Positions 37,684 through 46,981 of a DNA stretch of 64,000 bases are shown in pieces (position 1 is the first letter of the stretch; every line of letters begins with the position of its first letter). The position numbers and the translations under genes were made by a program. The stretch is from the NCBI GenBank assembly GCA_024123915.1, contig CP099650.1, forward strand, positions 5,270,001 through 5,334,000, written 5' to 3'. The stretch is from Oxalobacteraceae bacterium OTU3CAMAD1. GTDB lineage: Bacteria; Pseudomonadota; Gammaproteobacteria; Burkholderiales; Burkholderiaceae_D. The notes under the pieces were generated by a model. It saw only the letters and a list, made by a program, of their open reading frames with translations, searched no databases and was not told where the DNA came from.

Positions 37684-38622
37684 ATGCATAAAATTGTCAT
37701 CCTGGCGCAGCACGGCGTCATCCCCTTCGATCTGGCCACCGCCTGCGACGTGTTCAGCCGGGTCCACGTGCCGGGCGTGCCCGTTCCCTACGAAGTCACC
37801 GTCTGCGGCGAGGCCCCCTCGGTCGCCACCAGGCTGTTCGATCTGCACACCCGCTGGAACCTGTCCCACGCGCGCGGGGCCGACACCCTGATCGTGCCGG
37901 GCATCGAAGACATCGACGCGCCGCTCCCCGAGGCGGTGCTCGCGACCATCCGTGCGGCGGCGGCCGACGGCGCGCGGATCGCCTCGATCTGCACCGGCGC
38001 CTTCGTGCTGGCCGCCGCCGGCGTGCTCGACGGCCGGCGCGCCACCACCCACTGGATGGCGGCGGCCGAGCTGGCGCGGCGCTTTCCCGCCGTCGACGTC
38101 GATCCGAACGTGCTGTTCATCGACAACGGCAAAGTGCTGACCTCGGCGGGCGCCGCCGCCGGACTTGACTTGTGCCTGCACATTGTGCGGCGCGACTACG
38201 GCGCCGCCGTTGCCGCCGACGCCTCCCGCAAGGCGGTCATGCCGCTCGAGCGAAGTGGCGGCCAGGCCCAGTTCATCGTGCATCCAGAGCCGTCGTCGTC
38301 GCTGGCGCTGCAGCCTGTGCTCAAGTGGATGGAGTCGCAGTTGCACCGCGCGCTGACCTTGGAGGCGATCGCCGACCATGCCGCGCTGAGCAAGCGCACC
38401 CTGAGCCGGCGCTTCGTTCAACAGACCGGCACCTCGCCGCTGCAATGGCTGCTCGGCGCGCGCGTGCGGCGCGCCCAGTCCTTGCTGGAAACGAGCGCGC
38501 TGTCGGTCGAACAGGTGGCCAACGCCACCGGCTTCGGCTCCAGCGCGGCGTTCCGTGCCTGCTTCGGCAAGCAGGTCGGCACCAGTCCGCAGGATTACCG
38601 GCGCAGCTTCCGGCCGCGTTAA
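37684..38622 (+). CDS. GlxA/FtrA-type AraC regulator with DJ-1/PfpI domain
   Basis: 312 residues. Residues 1-180 form a DJ-1/PfpI amidotransferase-like sensor domain, with IASICTGAFVLAAAGVLDGR holding the nucleophile-elbow Cys; residues 215-312 form an AraC domain with two helix-turn-helices (LEAIADHAALSKRTLSRRF, VEQVANATGFGSSAAFRACF). Family members respond to small metabolites such as glycine betaine, carnitine or arginine. The target is unknown. It is convergent with the FGE-like gene, 10 bases apart. Confidence 0.9.
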   Translation: MHKIVILAQHGVIPFDLATACDVFSRVHVPGVPVPYEVTVCGEAPSVATRLFDLHTRWNLSHARGADTLIVPGIEDIDAPLPEAVLATIRAAAADGARIASICTGAFVLAAAGVLDGRRATTHWMAAAELARRFPAVDVDPNVLFIDNGKVLTSAGAAAGLDLCLHIVRRDYGAAVAADASRKAVMPLERSGGQAQFIVHPEPSSSLALQPVLKWMESQLHRALTLEAIADHAALSKRTLSRRFVQQTGTSPLQWLLGARVRRAQSLLETSALSVEQVANATGFGSSAAFRACFGKQVGTSPQDYRRSFRPR

Positions 38623-38632
38623 GCGTCCACTA

Positions 38633-40849
38633 TCAGTCCGCAGCATCCTTGACGCCCCGGAACCCCAGCGCGCCCGAGCGGTCTTTCGATGGCGCCATCA
38701 ACAGGTACTTGCCATGCTCGTTGAGCTTGTACGCTTGCGGGAAGTACCAATACGAGTTTTGCGGCTGGTAGTAGCTGCCGCCGCGCAGCACCGCCGCGCG
38801 GGTGTGCTCGTCGGCGAACTCGTTGGTCCATTGCCAGACATTGCCCACCAGGTCCTCGACACCGAACGGGCTGGCTGCCTGCGGGCGCTGGCCGACCGTT
38901 TCCGGCGCGGATAGCGCGCGCCCTTTTTCCGGCGTAGGCACCATCGCCGCGTTCCATTCGTTCCCCCATGGGTAAAGGCGGCCGTCCGTGCCTTGCGCCG
39001 CATACTGCCATTCCCATTCGTTGGGCAGGCGCTTGCCGGCCCAGCGCAGGTAGGCGCGCACGTCCTCGAGCGACACCCACACCACCGGGCGCTGCGCGTC
39101 GTCCGTCTTGGGGGCGCCAGCGATCCAGTGGCGCAGGAAGTTGTGCGCGTCCGCCGGCCGGTAGCCGCTGGCGTCGAGGAATTGCTTGAACTGCGCGTTG
39201 GTGACGAGATGCTTGTCGATGTAGAAGGTCTTGATCGGCACGCTGCGCACGTGGTGCCGGCGCGCCACCGGCTCCCATGGATATTGCACATCGAGGCCCG
39301 GCTTGTTCTCCCCTTCGATCTCGATGCCGTGCACCTGGAAGTCGAACAGCGCGCCGGGCACCTTCACCATGCCGGGCGGCGTGGCGCGCGCTGCCGGCGT
39401 GGCGGCGATGGCGACCATCTTCTGTTGCAGCGGCGTCCAGGCATTCAAGTACGATTCGAGTGGCCGCGCGGCCTGCTTCGCGAGCGTCTTCAAGGTCGCC
39501 GGCAGGCTGGCCACATCGACGCCCGGATCGAGGCGCAGCACGGCGCCGTAACCATGCGCTTCCAGCGCCACGCCCAGTTCGGCGTAACCGTTCGCCACCG
39601 TCGGCGTCATTTCCTTGCCATCCCAGAGGTCGAAGTAGCGTTGGCCTTGCGCATGCGGGACGCGCATGACGCGCTGGTCGACGCGCCAGTCGGTACGGTT
39701 GATGAGCGTCCACAACGTTTTGCCGGGCAACGGGAATTCGCTGGCGTAGACGCCATGGTGCAGGGTCGGCACGTGTGGCCGCCAGTCGCTGCTGACCAGT
39801 TGCTCGGGGAAGGCGCGATAAATGGTCGAGATACGGCGCAAGGCTTCGCCGTCGCGCGGCGTGATGCGGTTCCACCAGCCCCAGACGTTTTCCCAGCTCT
39901 GGACGCCGACGCCGTTGAAGAAGGCGTCCTGCAGCAAGGTGGTGCGGTCGGTTGCCCAGCGGTCGCACACGTGGACCTGATGGCGCGGCTCCAGCCATTT
40001 CCATTTGCTGACTAGCGGCACCGGCGACGCCGGCCAGTAACCCCAGCTTTGATTGTTGTAGGCGAGCATGCGGTCGTCGCTGAACAACAGCTCGGGCTCG
40101 AGCGCCATGGCGTGGCCGGTGGCGTCGGCGGCGGTTCGGTATTCCAGCGGCAAGCCGAACATCGTGTCGCCGTTGATGCCGTCCGCGCCGATCTCGGCCA
40201 TCAGCGCGGCCGTCGCCTCGTGGATGGTCGTGCCAGGGTCGCGCGAGCCGGTATCCCAGGGCATGGTCGGGAAGAACACCTTGACGCCGCGCGCGTGAAA
40301 GTCCTTGATCATTTGCCGGACACCCGTCACGCCGCCGGGCAGGTCGCGCAGCATGTCCCACTGGTTGCGGTCGTCGATGCCGATGTTCGGATATACCGGC
40401 CATAGCAACACGCTGTCGATGCCGCCGTAGCGTTGGTTCAAATCGTCGAGGAAGCGGTCGACGGTGTAGCGCCCGGTGGCCGGGTCGTACAGGTAGCGGT
40501 CTTCCATCATCGCCTGGGTTTGCACGAAATCGCGTTGCGTCCAGCGCAGTTCAGGGCGCCGGTACTGGGCGTCGTCGTAACCGGTCTTCGCGAGCTGGTC
40601 GGCGCGCCACGAGCGCATCGCCGCCAGCCAGGGCGCGTGCTGCCCGGTGGTGTCGCGCTTCCAGTTGTTCAGGCGGGCCAGCCAGTCCGCCTCGCCGCTG
40701 TCCTGCTGATCGGGGCCAAGGATCTGGCTGCCGCGCACTTCGATTTTTGGCGGCTCGGCGGCGGCGGCCGGTGCAGCGTTCGCCAGCAGCATGCCGGCGA
40801 GGCAGTGGACAAACAATTTGGCGGGTGCGTGGCGGCGGCTTGGTTTCAT
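38633..40849 (-). CDS. secreted glycosidase-like / FGE-like fusion protein
   Basis: 738 residues with a signal peptide (cut near PAAAA-E, about residue 31). Residues 60-420 resemble a glycoside-hydrolase TIM barrel (GIDSVLLWPVYPNIG, HARGVKVFFPTMPWD, MAEIGADGINGDTMFGLP). Residues 490-735 form a formylglycine-generating-enzyme-like domain (YIDKHLVTNAQFKQFLDASG, LPNEWEWQYAAQ, VGNVWQWTNEFAD, LRGGSYYQPQNSYWY, ALGFRGVKD). The two active-site Cys of true FGE are absent, so formylglycine formation is unlikely and the domain may be a binding or structural module. The ATG overlaps the PepSY gene stop (ATGA), so this is the last gene of the TonB operon. Substrate unknown. Confidence 0.8.
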   Translation of the reverse strand: MKPSRRHAPAKLFVHCLAGMLLANAAPAAAAEPPKIEVRGSQILGPDQQDSGEADWLARLNNWKRDTTGQHAPWLAAMRSWRADQLAKTGYDDAQYRRPELRWTQRDFVQTQAMMEDRYLYDPATGRYTVDRFLDDLNQRYGGIDSVLLWPVYPNIGIDDRNQWDMLRDLPGGVTGVRQMIKDFHARGVKVFFPTMPWDTGSRDPGTTIHEATAALMAEIGADGINGDTMFGLPLEYRTAADATGHAMALEPELLFSDDRMLAYNNQSWGYWPASPVPLVSKWKWLEPRHQVHVCDRWATDRTTLLQDAFFNGVGVQSWENVWGWWNRITPRDGEALRRISTIYRAFPEQLVSSDWRPHVPTLHHGVYASEFPLPGKTLWTLINRTDWRVDQRVMRVPHAQGQRYFDLWDGKEMTPTVANGYAELGVALEAHGYGAVLRLDPGVDVASLPATLKTLAKQAARPLESYLNAWTPLQQKMVAIAATPAARATPPGMVKVPGALFDFQVHGIEIEGENKPGLDVQYPWEPVARRHHVRSVPIKTFYIDKHLVTNAQFKQFLDASGYRPADAHNFLRHWIAGAPKTDDAQRPVVWVSLEDVRAYLRWAGKRLPNEWEWQYAAQGTDGRLYPWGNEWNAAMVPTPEKGRALSAPETVGQRPQAASPFGVEDLVGNVWQWTNEFADEHTRAAVLRGGSYYQPQNSYWYFPQAYKLNEHGKYLLMAPSKDRSGALGFRGVKDAAD

Positions 40850-42423
40850 CGTTGACGGTTCCGGAGTCCGGTCGGTTCGTTGGCGGTACCCCATTCTCCA
40901 CTAGTTGCGTCTGCCAGGGAACCGGAAACCGGCGCCCGGTTCTTGAGGATGGTCCGCAAACGGCGCAAGGCGATGACCGCCGCCGTCATACTCAGCAGCA
41001 AGCCGCCGAGGCTGAGGGCGATGATGACCGCTTCGCGCGGCCACGCCGGTGTCAACAGCACGGGAAGATCCCAGCTGTGCAGGAAGTTGAACAGCCAGCG
41101 TCCGAGCCGCTGGGTTTTGTCGGCGCTCAACTCGATCTGGCCGGTGCGCGCATCCAAATATACCCACGTGTTTTCCGGGTCGTCGAACACTGCGCGCAGG
41201 GCCGGCAAACGACGCTCGTTGGCGCCGTACATGGACGCCTGCTCCCGCGCGAAGTACTGCGCGTCGTAGCGGGTCAGCATGTCAAAGGAATTGACTTGAT
41301 ACGGCAGCAGCCGGCGCGCCGCGTCCTCAAGTTGCGCCAGAGGCCAGGATGTCAGAACGCGCAAGCCGTCGCCGCCGGCGTCCACGATCCGGGTGTCGTT
41401 CATGCCGTCGCGCGCCAGGATGAACGGGTGGCCATTCAATACGCTCCACTCCAGCTCGTGCGGCGCGAAGGACTCGGCGTGCAAGCGCTCGAGCACCTGC
41501 GGTACCGTTTGCGTCGGGCGCAAGTTCGCCGGCGTTCCACCTTGCATCGCGATCGCGTCGGGACGCGCGCCCTTCGCCCCGAAGATGTTGAACGGGTTCA
41601 TCGACATCAAGCCGCTGAAGATCCAGGTGCACAGTATCAGACCGAAAACGAGGCCAAGGATATGGTGCCAGCGCATGTATGCCTCGCGGTATGGCGTGCG
41701 GTGGCCACTTTTGTAGCGGCCGCTGAAGCGCCAGCGCCACACGCCGTTCACCAGGCCTGTGAGCGCCGACAACACGCCCACGGCGGACAGCCCGATCAGG
41801 GTCCAGGTCCACACCGGATCGGTGGGCTGCTGGCGGATCATGTACATCCAGTGCAACCAGGCGCCGACGAAGTTCCAGTAGCGTTCGGCGCGCGGAGCGT
41901 CGAGCACGACCTGGCCGGTCGAGGACGACACATAGACCCGCGTCGAGGCCTCGTCGGCGAGATCGACGATATGCAGCGGCCGGTGCGGAGTCAAGGCGCG
42001 CGAATGGGTCCAGCGGTCTTCATCGATCAAGCCCTGGTAGCGGGCGCCGGCGCCGGGCTTGAAACTGCGCGCGGCGGCAAGGGCGGCGCCCTCGCCCACC
42101 CGCCCAAGCACGGCGCCGCTGATGGCGTCCACCGGCGTGTATCGCCCATTCCCTTCAACCAGTAGATAATGCGGCCGGCCCGCGATCGAGGTGAGCGTCA
42201 GGCGCTGGACATCGTCCGGCGCGGCGCTTTTCGCCAGTGCCTGCTCCGGTGCGATGCAACAACCCGCTTGTGACAAGGGCGGCAATCCGGCCAGGCGCTC
42301 CCAAGGTGTCAGCTTGGGATAGCCGACGAACAGCATCACCACGCCGCTGACGAACCACATGGCCATCAACACACACATGACGATGCCGGTCCAACGGTGC
42401 AGCAGATAGATATAGCGTCGCAT
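40846..42423 (-). CDS. PepSY-associated membrane protein of a TonB-receptor operon
   Basis: 525 residues with four membrane helices: about 10-35, 200-225, 253-273 and near 485-505. His-rich ends of helices (RYIYLLHRWTGIV, WLHWMYMI, YMRWHHILGLVFG, FNFLHSWDLP) match PepSY_TM proteins such as FhuF/PiuB-like reductases. A Cys-Cys pair (QAGCCIAPEQ) lies in the periplasmic loop. It follows the TonB receptor by 11 bases and overlaps the FGE-like gene, suggesting a role in reducing or passing on the imported metal chelate. Confidence 0.88.
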   Translation of the reverse strand: MRRYIYLLHRWTGIVMCVLMAMWFVSGVVMLFVGYPKLTPWERLAGLPPLSQAGCCIAPEQALAKSAAPDDVQRLTLTSIAGRPHYLLVEGNGRYTPVDAISGAVLGRVGEGAALAAARSFKPGAGARYQGLIDEDRWTHSRALTPHRPLHIVDLADEASTRVYVSSSTGQVVLDAPRAERYWNFVGAWLHWMYMIRQQPTDPVWTWTLIGLSAVGVLSALTGLVNGVWRWRFSGRYKSGHRTPYREAYMRWHHILGLVFGLILCTWIFSGLMSMNPFNIFGAKGARPDAIAMQGGTPANLRPTQTVPQVLERLHAESFAPHELEWSVLNGHPFILARDGMNDTRIVDAGGDGLRVLTSWPLAQLEDAARRLLPYQVNSFDMLTRYDAQYFAREQASMYGANERRLPALRAVFDDPENTWVYLDARTGQIELSADKTQRLGRWLFNFLHSWDLPVLLTPAWPREAVIIALSLGGLLLSMTAAVIALRRLRTILKNRAPVSGSLADATSGEWGTANEPTGLRNRQR

Positions 42424-42434
42424 CGCGTCCCCGA

Positions 42435-44570
42435 TCAGAAGCGGTGGTTGAGGATGATGTCGGCGCGCCGGTCCTGGCCGTAGAACCACTGGGTCGGCGA
42501 GTAATACGCGGTGGTGAAATAGCGCTTGTCAAAGACGTTGGCGACCCGCAAGGTCAGATTGGTGCCGGCCGACACCTTCCAGCGCAGCGACGCGTCGGTG
42601 ACGGCATACGACGGCAGCTTGAGCGTGTTGGCATTGTCGGCGTTGCGTTCGCCGACATAACGCAGTCCGGCGCTGGCGGTCCATGCCGGCATCAGCTCCC
42701 AATTGAGCCAGACATTGGCCAGACGCCGGGGCACGTCCGGCGGCACGTTGCCGGCGCGCGAGACCACGCTTCCGCCCGACGCTTCACTGAAATCCTCAAA
42801 TCGCGCGCGCAGCAGCGACGCGTTGGCCTCCGCGCTCCATCCCGGCGCCAGCACCGCCATCACCGTCGCCTCGATGCCGCGCGAGCTGCGCTCGCCCACC
42901 TGCACGCTGCGCGCCGGATTAGCCGGGTAGCGGGTGAGCAGATTGTTTTTGGTGATGTCGTAGACCGCCAGCGTCCATTCGCCGCTGCCCTGCGCGAACG
43001 CCTGCTTGACGCCGACCTCGAGTTGGCGACCGGTCGCGTTCTTGAACTGGCTGTTGGCCGCCGACAGGAAGAACTGGGAGCTGATGGGGTCGGCCGCCTT
43101 GGCGACCTGGCCGTACAGCGCCAGCGACGGCGTCACCTGGAACACCGTGCCCAGGCGCCATCCGACATTGGTCGACGTCTTGTCGTAAGCCAGTCTGTTG
43201 GCGACCAGGTCGGTGCGGCGCAAGGTCGCGTGGTCGTACCGCACGCCGGCCAGCAATGACCACCGCTCGTCCAGTGCCAGACGGTCCTCGGCGAACAGCG
43301 CGTACTGCTTGGCGTCGCTGTCGTAGCGCGGGATGGTCGGCACCGGGCTGCTGAACGACCCGGGCACGGGATTGTACGGATCGACCGACGGCGCGCTGCC
43401 GACGTAGGTGTTGTTGATATGTCTGAAGTCGCTGGAGTTGACGTCGAAGCCGACGGAGAACCGGTTGGCCAGCCCGAGCAAGCTGCCTTTGAACGCGGCG
43501 TCCGTGGTATTGCCCGTTTGCGATTGCCGGTGATAGATCTCGGTGGCGTCGGAGCGGTCGATCAGGCGCGTGGCCGGGTTGTACCGGTACGCCTCGACAT
43601 CGCGCCAATGGCGGTCGCTGTCGATGTCGTAGAAGCGGCTGCGCACGCTGACGTTGTCGTTCGGGCTCCAGTTCACCAGCACGTCGATCCAGCGGTCGTC
43701 GTACCGCATCACGCTGTCGGCGACGTTGTAGTTCTTGTCCGCCAATGCCGGATCGGGCTTGCCGTCGATCAGCGGCGTGCCGAAGTACTTCATCGGCTTT
43801 TGTTTGCCCTTCGCCGCGCCGAGCTGCACATTCAGGCGCGGAGAAATGTCGAGACGCACCGCGCCCGAGAAGGCGCGGTTGCTGTACTCGCCCCGCTCCA
43901 CCCATCCGTCGGAGCGGTCGGTGCTGGCGTCGAAGCGGTATGACCATTTGTCGTCGATGGCGCCGCCGCTGCCGATGGCGAAGCGGCGGCTGTTCTCGGT
44001 GCCCAGGCCGGCTTGCAGCTCGGTCTGGATGCCGCCGCGCGTCGGCTTCTTGGGCACCACGTTGATCACGGCGCCGATCGCGCCATCGCCGTAGATGACG
44101 GAGGCAGGTCCGCGCAACACTTCGATACGCTCGACGGCCCAGGTGTCGAACGGGAATGTGAGGCCGGCGCCGCCGTACTGGCGCATGCCGTCATACAGGC
44201 GCATCACGGACAGCGTGTCGGTGAAGCCGCGCGCCGCAACGGAGGAGCCGCCGTTGCCGGGGTGCGGCATGGCGCTGATGCCGGGCGCGCGGGTGATGGC
44301 GTCCAGCAGGCTGGTGTCGCCGCGCCGTTCCAGTTGGTCGCGGGTGATGGCGTCGACGCTTGCCGGCGTGTCGAAGCGGCTCAGGTCGAGGTTGGAGCCG
44401 GTGCCGGTCTGCGAATTCAAGCCGCCGTTGTCGGCACGCGACGAGACGACGACCGTGGGCAAGGTGGCGTCCTCCACGGCGTTGGCGTTGGCGTTGGCGG
44501 CCAGCAGTGGCAGCGCCAGTACGCAAAAAGTGGCGACACGGGCGCCGGACGAATGGGAAATAGTGTTCAT
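42435..44570 (-). CDS. TonB-dependent receptor (siderophore / metallophore type)
   Basis: 711 residues: signal peptide (cut near NANA-V), plug domain (LPTVVVSSRADN, RGFTDTLSVMRLYDG, VERIEVLRGPASVIYGDGA, GAVINVVPKKP) and a 22-strand barrel ending in the aromatic LNHRF. The TonB box is probably PTVVVSS. It matches ligand-gated siderophore receptors. The neighbours (DUF2946, PepSY membrane protein) form a gene set commonly seen with iron or copper uptake receptors. I found no clear Fur box before it. The ligand is not predictable from sequence. Confidence 0.92.
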   Translation of the reverse strand: MNTISHSSGARVATFCVLALPLLAANANANAVEDATLPTVVVSSRADNGGLNSQTGTGSNLDLSRFDTPASVDAITRDQLERRGDTSLLDAITRAPGISAMPHPGNGGSSVAARGFTDTLSVMRLYDGMRQYGGAGLTFPFDTWAVERIEVLRGPASVIYGDGAIGAVINVVPKKPTRGGIQTELQAGLGTENSRRFAIGSGGAIDDKWSYRFDASTDRSDGWVERGEYSNRAFSGAVRLDISPRLNVQLGAAKGKQKPMKYFGTPLIDGKPDPALADKNYNVADSVMRYDDRWIDVLVNWSPNDNVSVRSRFYDIDSDRHWRDVEAYRYNPATRLIDRSDATEIYHRQSQTGNTTDAAFKGSLLGLANRFSVGFDVNSSDFRHINNTYVGSAPSVDPYNPVPGSFSSPVPTIPRYDSDAKQYALFAEDRLALDERWSLLAGVRYDHATLRRTDLVANRLAYDKTSTNVGWRLGTVFQVTPSLALYGQVAKAADPISSQFFLSAANSQFKNATGRQLEVGVKQAFAQGSGEWTLAVYDITKNNLLTRYPANPARSVQVGERSSRGIEATVMAVLAPGWSAEANASLLRARFEDFSEASGGSVVSRAGNVPPDVPRRLANVWLNWELMPAWTASAGLRYVGERNADNANTLKLPSYAVTDASLRWKVSAGTNLTLRVANVFDKRYFTTAYYSPTQWFYGQDRRADIILNHRF

Positions 44571-44735
44571 GGTATCGATACGCGAAATGGATATCCAGCC
44601 CGCCATGGGGCGGACCTCGGCCAGACGGCGTCAAGCGGCAGCGGCTGCCACTATGGGCGGCGCTGTCAGGTGCGTCGGTCTGGAGTAACGTGTCTGCGCG
44701 GACGGGCGAAGCGGCCCGCACAGGGTCGGCGGATA

Positions 44736-45113
44736 TCAGGCGGCGGGCGGACCGCGCGGCTTCGCGACGGCCCAGGAAAACAGCGGCGTCGGGGAACGAT
44801 AGAACAGCGCGGGCCGCTCCGAGGTGATCTTGAAGTGTGGAAGCTGGGCCGGCGCGGGCGGCAGGACAGGCAGATCGAAGTGAACCCGGCAATAGGGGCA
44901 GTCGTCCATCATGCCGGCTTGCTTGCCGGATGACTCCGCATCCGTCGACTTGGCGACCGTGACGCCCATGGCGGAACAGATTTCCAGCAGCACGGCATTC
45001 GCCGCGCCATCCGACGCGAAGGTACGCGAGAACGCCGGCATCAATGCCGTCATCAGCATGGATGCGCAGAGCAGCCATGCGAAGTACCGTCGTCGCTGTC
45101 GGGAGATGAACAT
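44736..45113 (-). CDS. DUF2946 protein (possible periplasmic metal binder)
   Basis: 125 residues. A signal-anchor (YFAWLLCASMLMTALMPAF) is followed by a small domain with Cys in LEICSAMGV and a CxxC-His cluster MDDCPYCRVHFDLP. DUF2946 proteins typically lie beside TonB receptors and copper-related genes; the Cys/His/Met residues suggest metal binding, but this is unproven. It is the first gene of the operon leading through the TonB receptor (166-base gap) to the FGE-like fusion. Confidence 0.85.
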   Translation of the reverse strand: MFISRQRRRYFAWLLCASMLMTALMPAFSRTFASDGAANAVLLEICSAMGVTVAKSTDAESSGKQAGMMDDCPYCRVHFDLPVLPPAPAQLPHFKITSERPALFYRSPTPLFSWAVAKPRGPPAA

Positions 45114-45275
45114 TTGACTATTTTACACCGTCGTCGCCTCTTCCATTGACGGCTGGGGCCGGCGTCGATCGCTTATGGCCCGAAAGCGTCGATAGTTGGC
45201 TTACGGGCCAATTTTGTATTCAAGCCCGCGCACCCACAATGCTGCTACCGATCACAACATCCATGGAGCAGCAAA

Positions 45276-46163
45276 ATGCGACAACTAAAACAGATACTTA
45301 TCGCCCTGTCATTGACCTTCGGCGCGGCTGGCGCCTCCGTCCACGCCGCCGACGCGGCGTCGGCAAGCGCCAAGTCCACCGTCCAGGTGCAGCAAATCCG
45401 TAACGCCACCGCCAAGATCAGCTATGCGGGCAAGACCTTCCTGGTCGATCCCTTCCTGGCGAAGAAAGGCGCCTATCCAGGCTTCCCGGGGACGTTTAAC
45501 AGCCAGTTGCGCAATCCGATGGTCGAGCTGCCGATGTCGGCGAACGAACTCATGAAAGGAGTGGACGCGGTGCTCGTCACCCATACTCACCTCGACCATT
45601 GGGATGGCGGCGCCCACCAGTTCATCCCGAAGGCGCTTCCTTTGTTCGTGCAGAACGACACCGACGCCAAACTCATACGCGGCCAGGGCTACACCAACGT
45701 TCGCGTCCTCGGCGAGAACACCGCGTTCGAAGGCGTGCGCTTATCCAGGACCGGCGGCAAGCATGGTACCGATGAAATGTACGGCAAGAAGCCGGTGGCG
45801 GAGATGCTCGGCGAGGCGATGGGCATCGTGTTCCAGGCGCCGGGCGCCAAAACCGTGTACGTGGTGGGCGATACCGTATGGCGCTCCGAGGTGGATCGGA
45901 CGCTGGAAAAGTTCAAGCCCGACGTCATCATCATCAACGCCGGCGACGCGCGGATGGTGGGCTACGCCGGCTCCATCATCATGGGCAAGGACGACGTGCT
46001 GCACGCGTACCAGGCCATGCCGAACGCGACCATCATCGCCACGCATATGGACGCGATCAACCACATGACCTTGAGCCGCAAGGATCTGAAGGAACATGTC
46101 AAGCAACATGGCATCCAGGACCGCGTGCGCATCCCGGAAGATGGCGAGGTTCTGAAGTTTTAA
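45276..46163 (+). CDS. secreted metallo-beta-lactamase-fold hydrolase
   Basis: 295 residues with a signal peptide (MRQLKQILIALSLTFGAAGA, cut near VHA-A). The metal-binding motif THTHLDHWDGGAH, the Asp in VYVVGDTVWRSEV and the late His in IIATHMDAINHMTLSR belong to the MBL fold, of the UlaG/YtkL-like group that acts on varied phosphoesters and lactones. Its substrate is unknown. The 159-base gap before it divides it from the divergent DUF2946 gene; no clear promoter or metal-responsive site was seen. Confidence 0.88.
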   Translation: MRQLKQILIALSLTFGAAGASVHAADAASASAKSTVQVQQIRNATAKISYAGKTFLVDPFLAKKGAYPGFPGTFNSQLRNPMVELPMSANELMKGVDAVLVTHTHLDHWDGGAHQFIPKALPLFVQNDTDAKLIRGQGYTNVRVLGENTAFEGVRLSRTGGKHGTDEMYGKKPVAEMLGEAMGIVFQAPGAKTVYVVGDTVWRSEVDRTLEKFKPDVIIINAGDARMVGYAGSIIMGKDDVLHAYQAMPNATIIATHMDAINHMTLSRKDLKEHVKQHGIQDRVRIPEDGEVLKF

Positions 46164-46200
46164 CCGGGTGTGGTTGGCGGGTGCTTCTGGCAGGGAGTAC

Positions 46201-46680
46201 CTAGCCTTCGGTGCCGCCTTTGGTGTCCATATCTTGCATCAGGCGATAAAACGATGCGGCGATCGTATTCGCCTGCGAAGGGCCAGTTGCCACTACCGCT
46301 GTCGCCCTTGGCATCGCGGTTTCATTGACACCCTTGTCCTCGCGATTGCCGACCGGCCCTTGAGTGGTGCCTGGGGCCGTCCTTGCATTTTCAAGCGACA
46401 TGGTCGCCGTGTTCGGCAAGTCTATCCGGGTAATTCCTGGACGCAGCTTTTCCGCTTCGAGAGCTTGCTTCGCGAAGCCGGCTGTCATTTCCGCCGCAAT
46501 GGCCTTCTGTTTAGCGACCTGCGCCGTTTGCTCGGCTGTCGGTGTTCCTCCGCGACGAAAAACCATGACTTCCTTCTCGCCACGGACAAAGGCCTTGGCC
46601 TCGTTACCGGATTCGATCGCTGTGCGCCGTGAAGGCGTCACCTGGACAGCTGCAGCGGCAGTGCTGGAAATGGTCGTCAT
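46201..46680 (-). CDS. small hypothetical protein, unknown
   Basis: 159 residues, soluble, Ala/Thr-rich and low in aromatics. It begins MTTISSTAAAAVQVTPSRRT, has GEKEVMVFRRGGTPTAEQTA and a helical middle (VAKQKAIAAEMTAGFAKQAL). AAAGGAC lies before the ATG at 46680; the upstream in-frame start has no such site. No family recognised. The low-complexity N-terminus resembles that of the unknown protein at 26531-27316 in style only. Convergent with the MBL-fold gene, 37 bases apart. Confidence 0.65.
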   Translation of the reverse strand: MTTISSTAAAAVQVTPSRRTAIESGNEAKAFVRGEKEVMVFRRGGTPTAEQTAQVAKQKAIAAEMTAGFAKQALEAEKLRPGITRIDLPNTATMSLENARTAPGTTQGPVGNREDKGVNETAMPRATAVVATGPSQANTIAASFYRLMQDMDTKGGTEG

Positions 46681-46981
46681 CTTCTGTCCTTTCATCAATA
46701 CATAGTACTTCCACATGCGATCCTACCGCGTTCCCGCATGCCGCGATCGGGGGAGAAGATCGGTAAATCCCCCCTGTTGTTCAATTTGACATCGTCGGCG
46801 GCGCCCGCTGCTCCGGTATCGAGTCCAAGGATTTCGATGCGCTTGACGCGGTCGTCATTGCCATTGTTACGTGGAAGATACCTGTCGATACTGGCCGACC
46901 AAGTCGCCAACTGCGATAGTTCATTAGCTGCACGACAACATTTTTCGGCGCAGCCCACCACACCATCACAAAGGGGAAAAC

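Noticed and set aside
44571..44735. Fur box before the TonB receptor
   Set aside because: No GATAAT-type inverted repeat was found in this gap or upstream of the DUF2946 gene.
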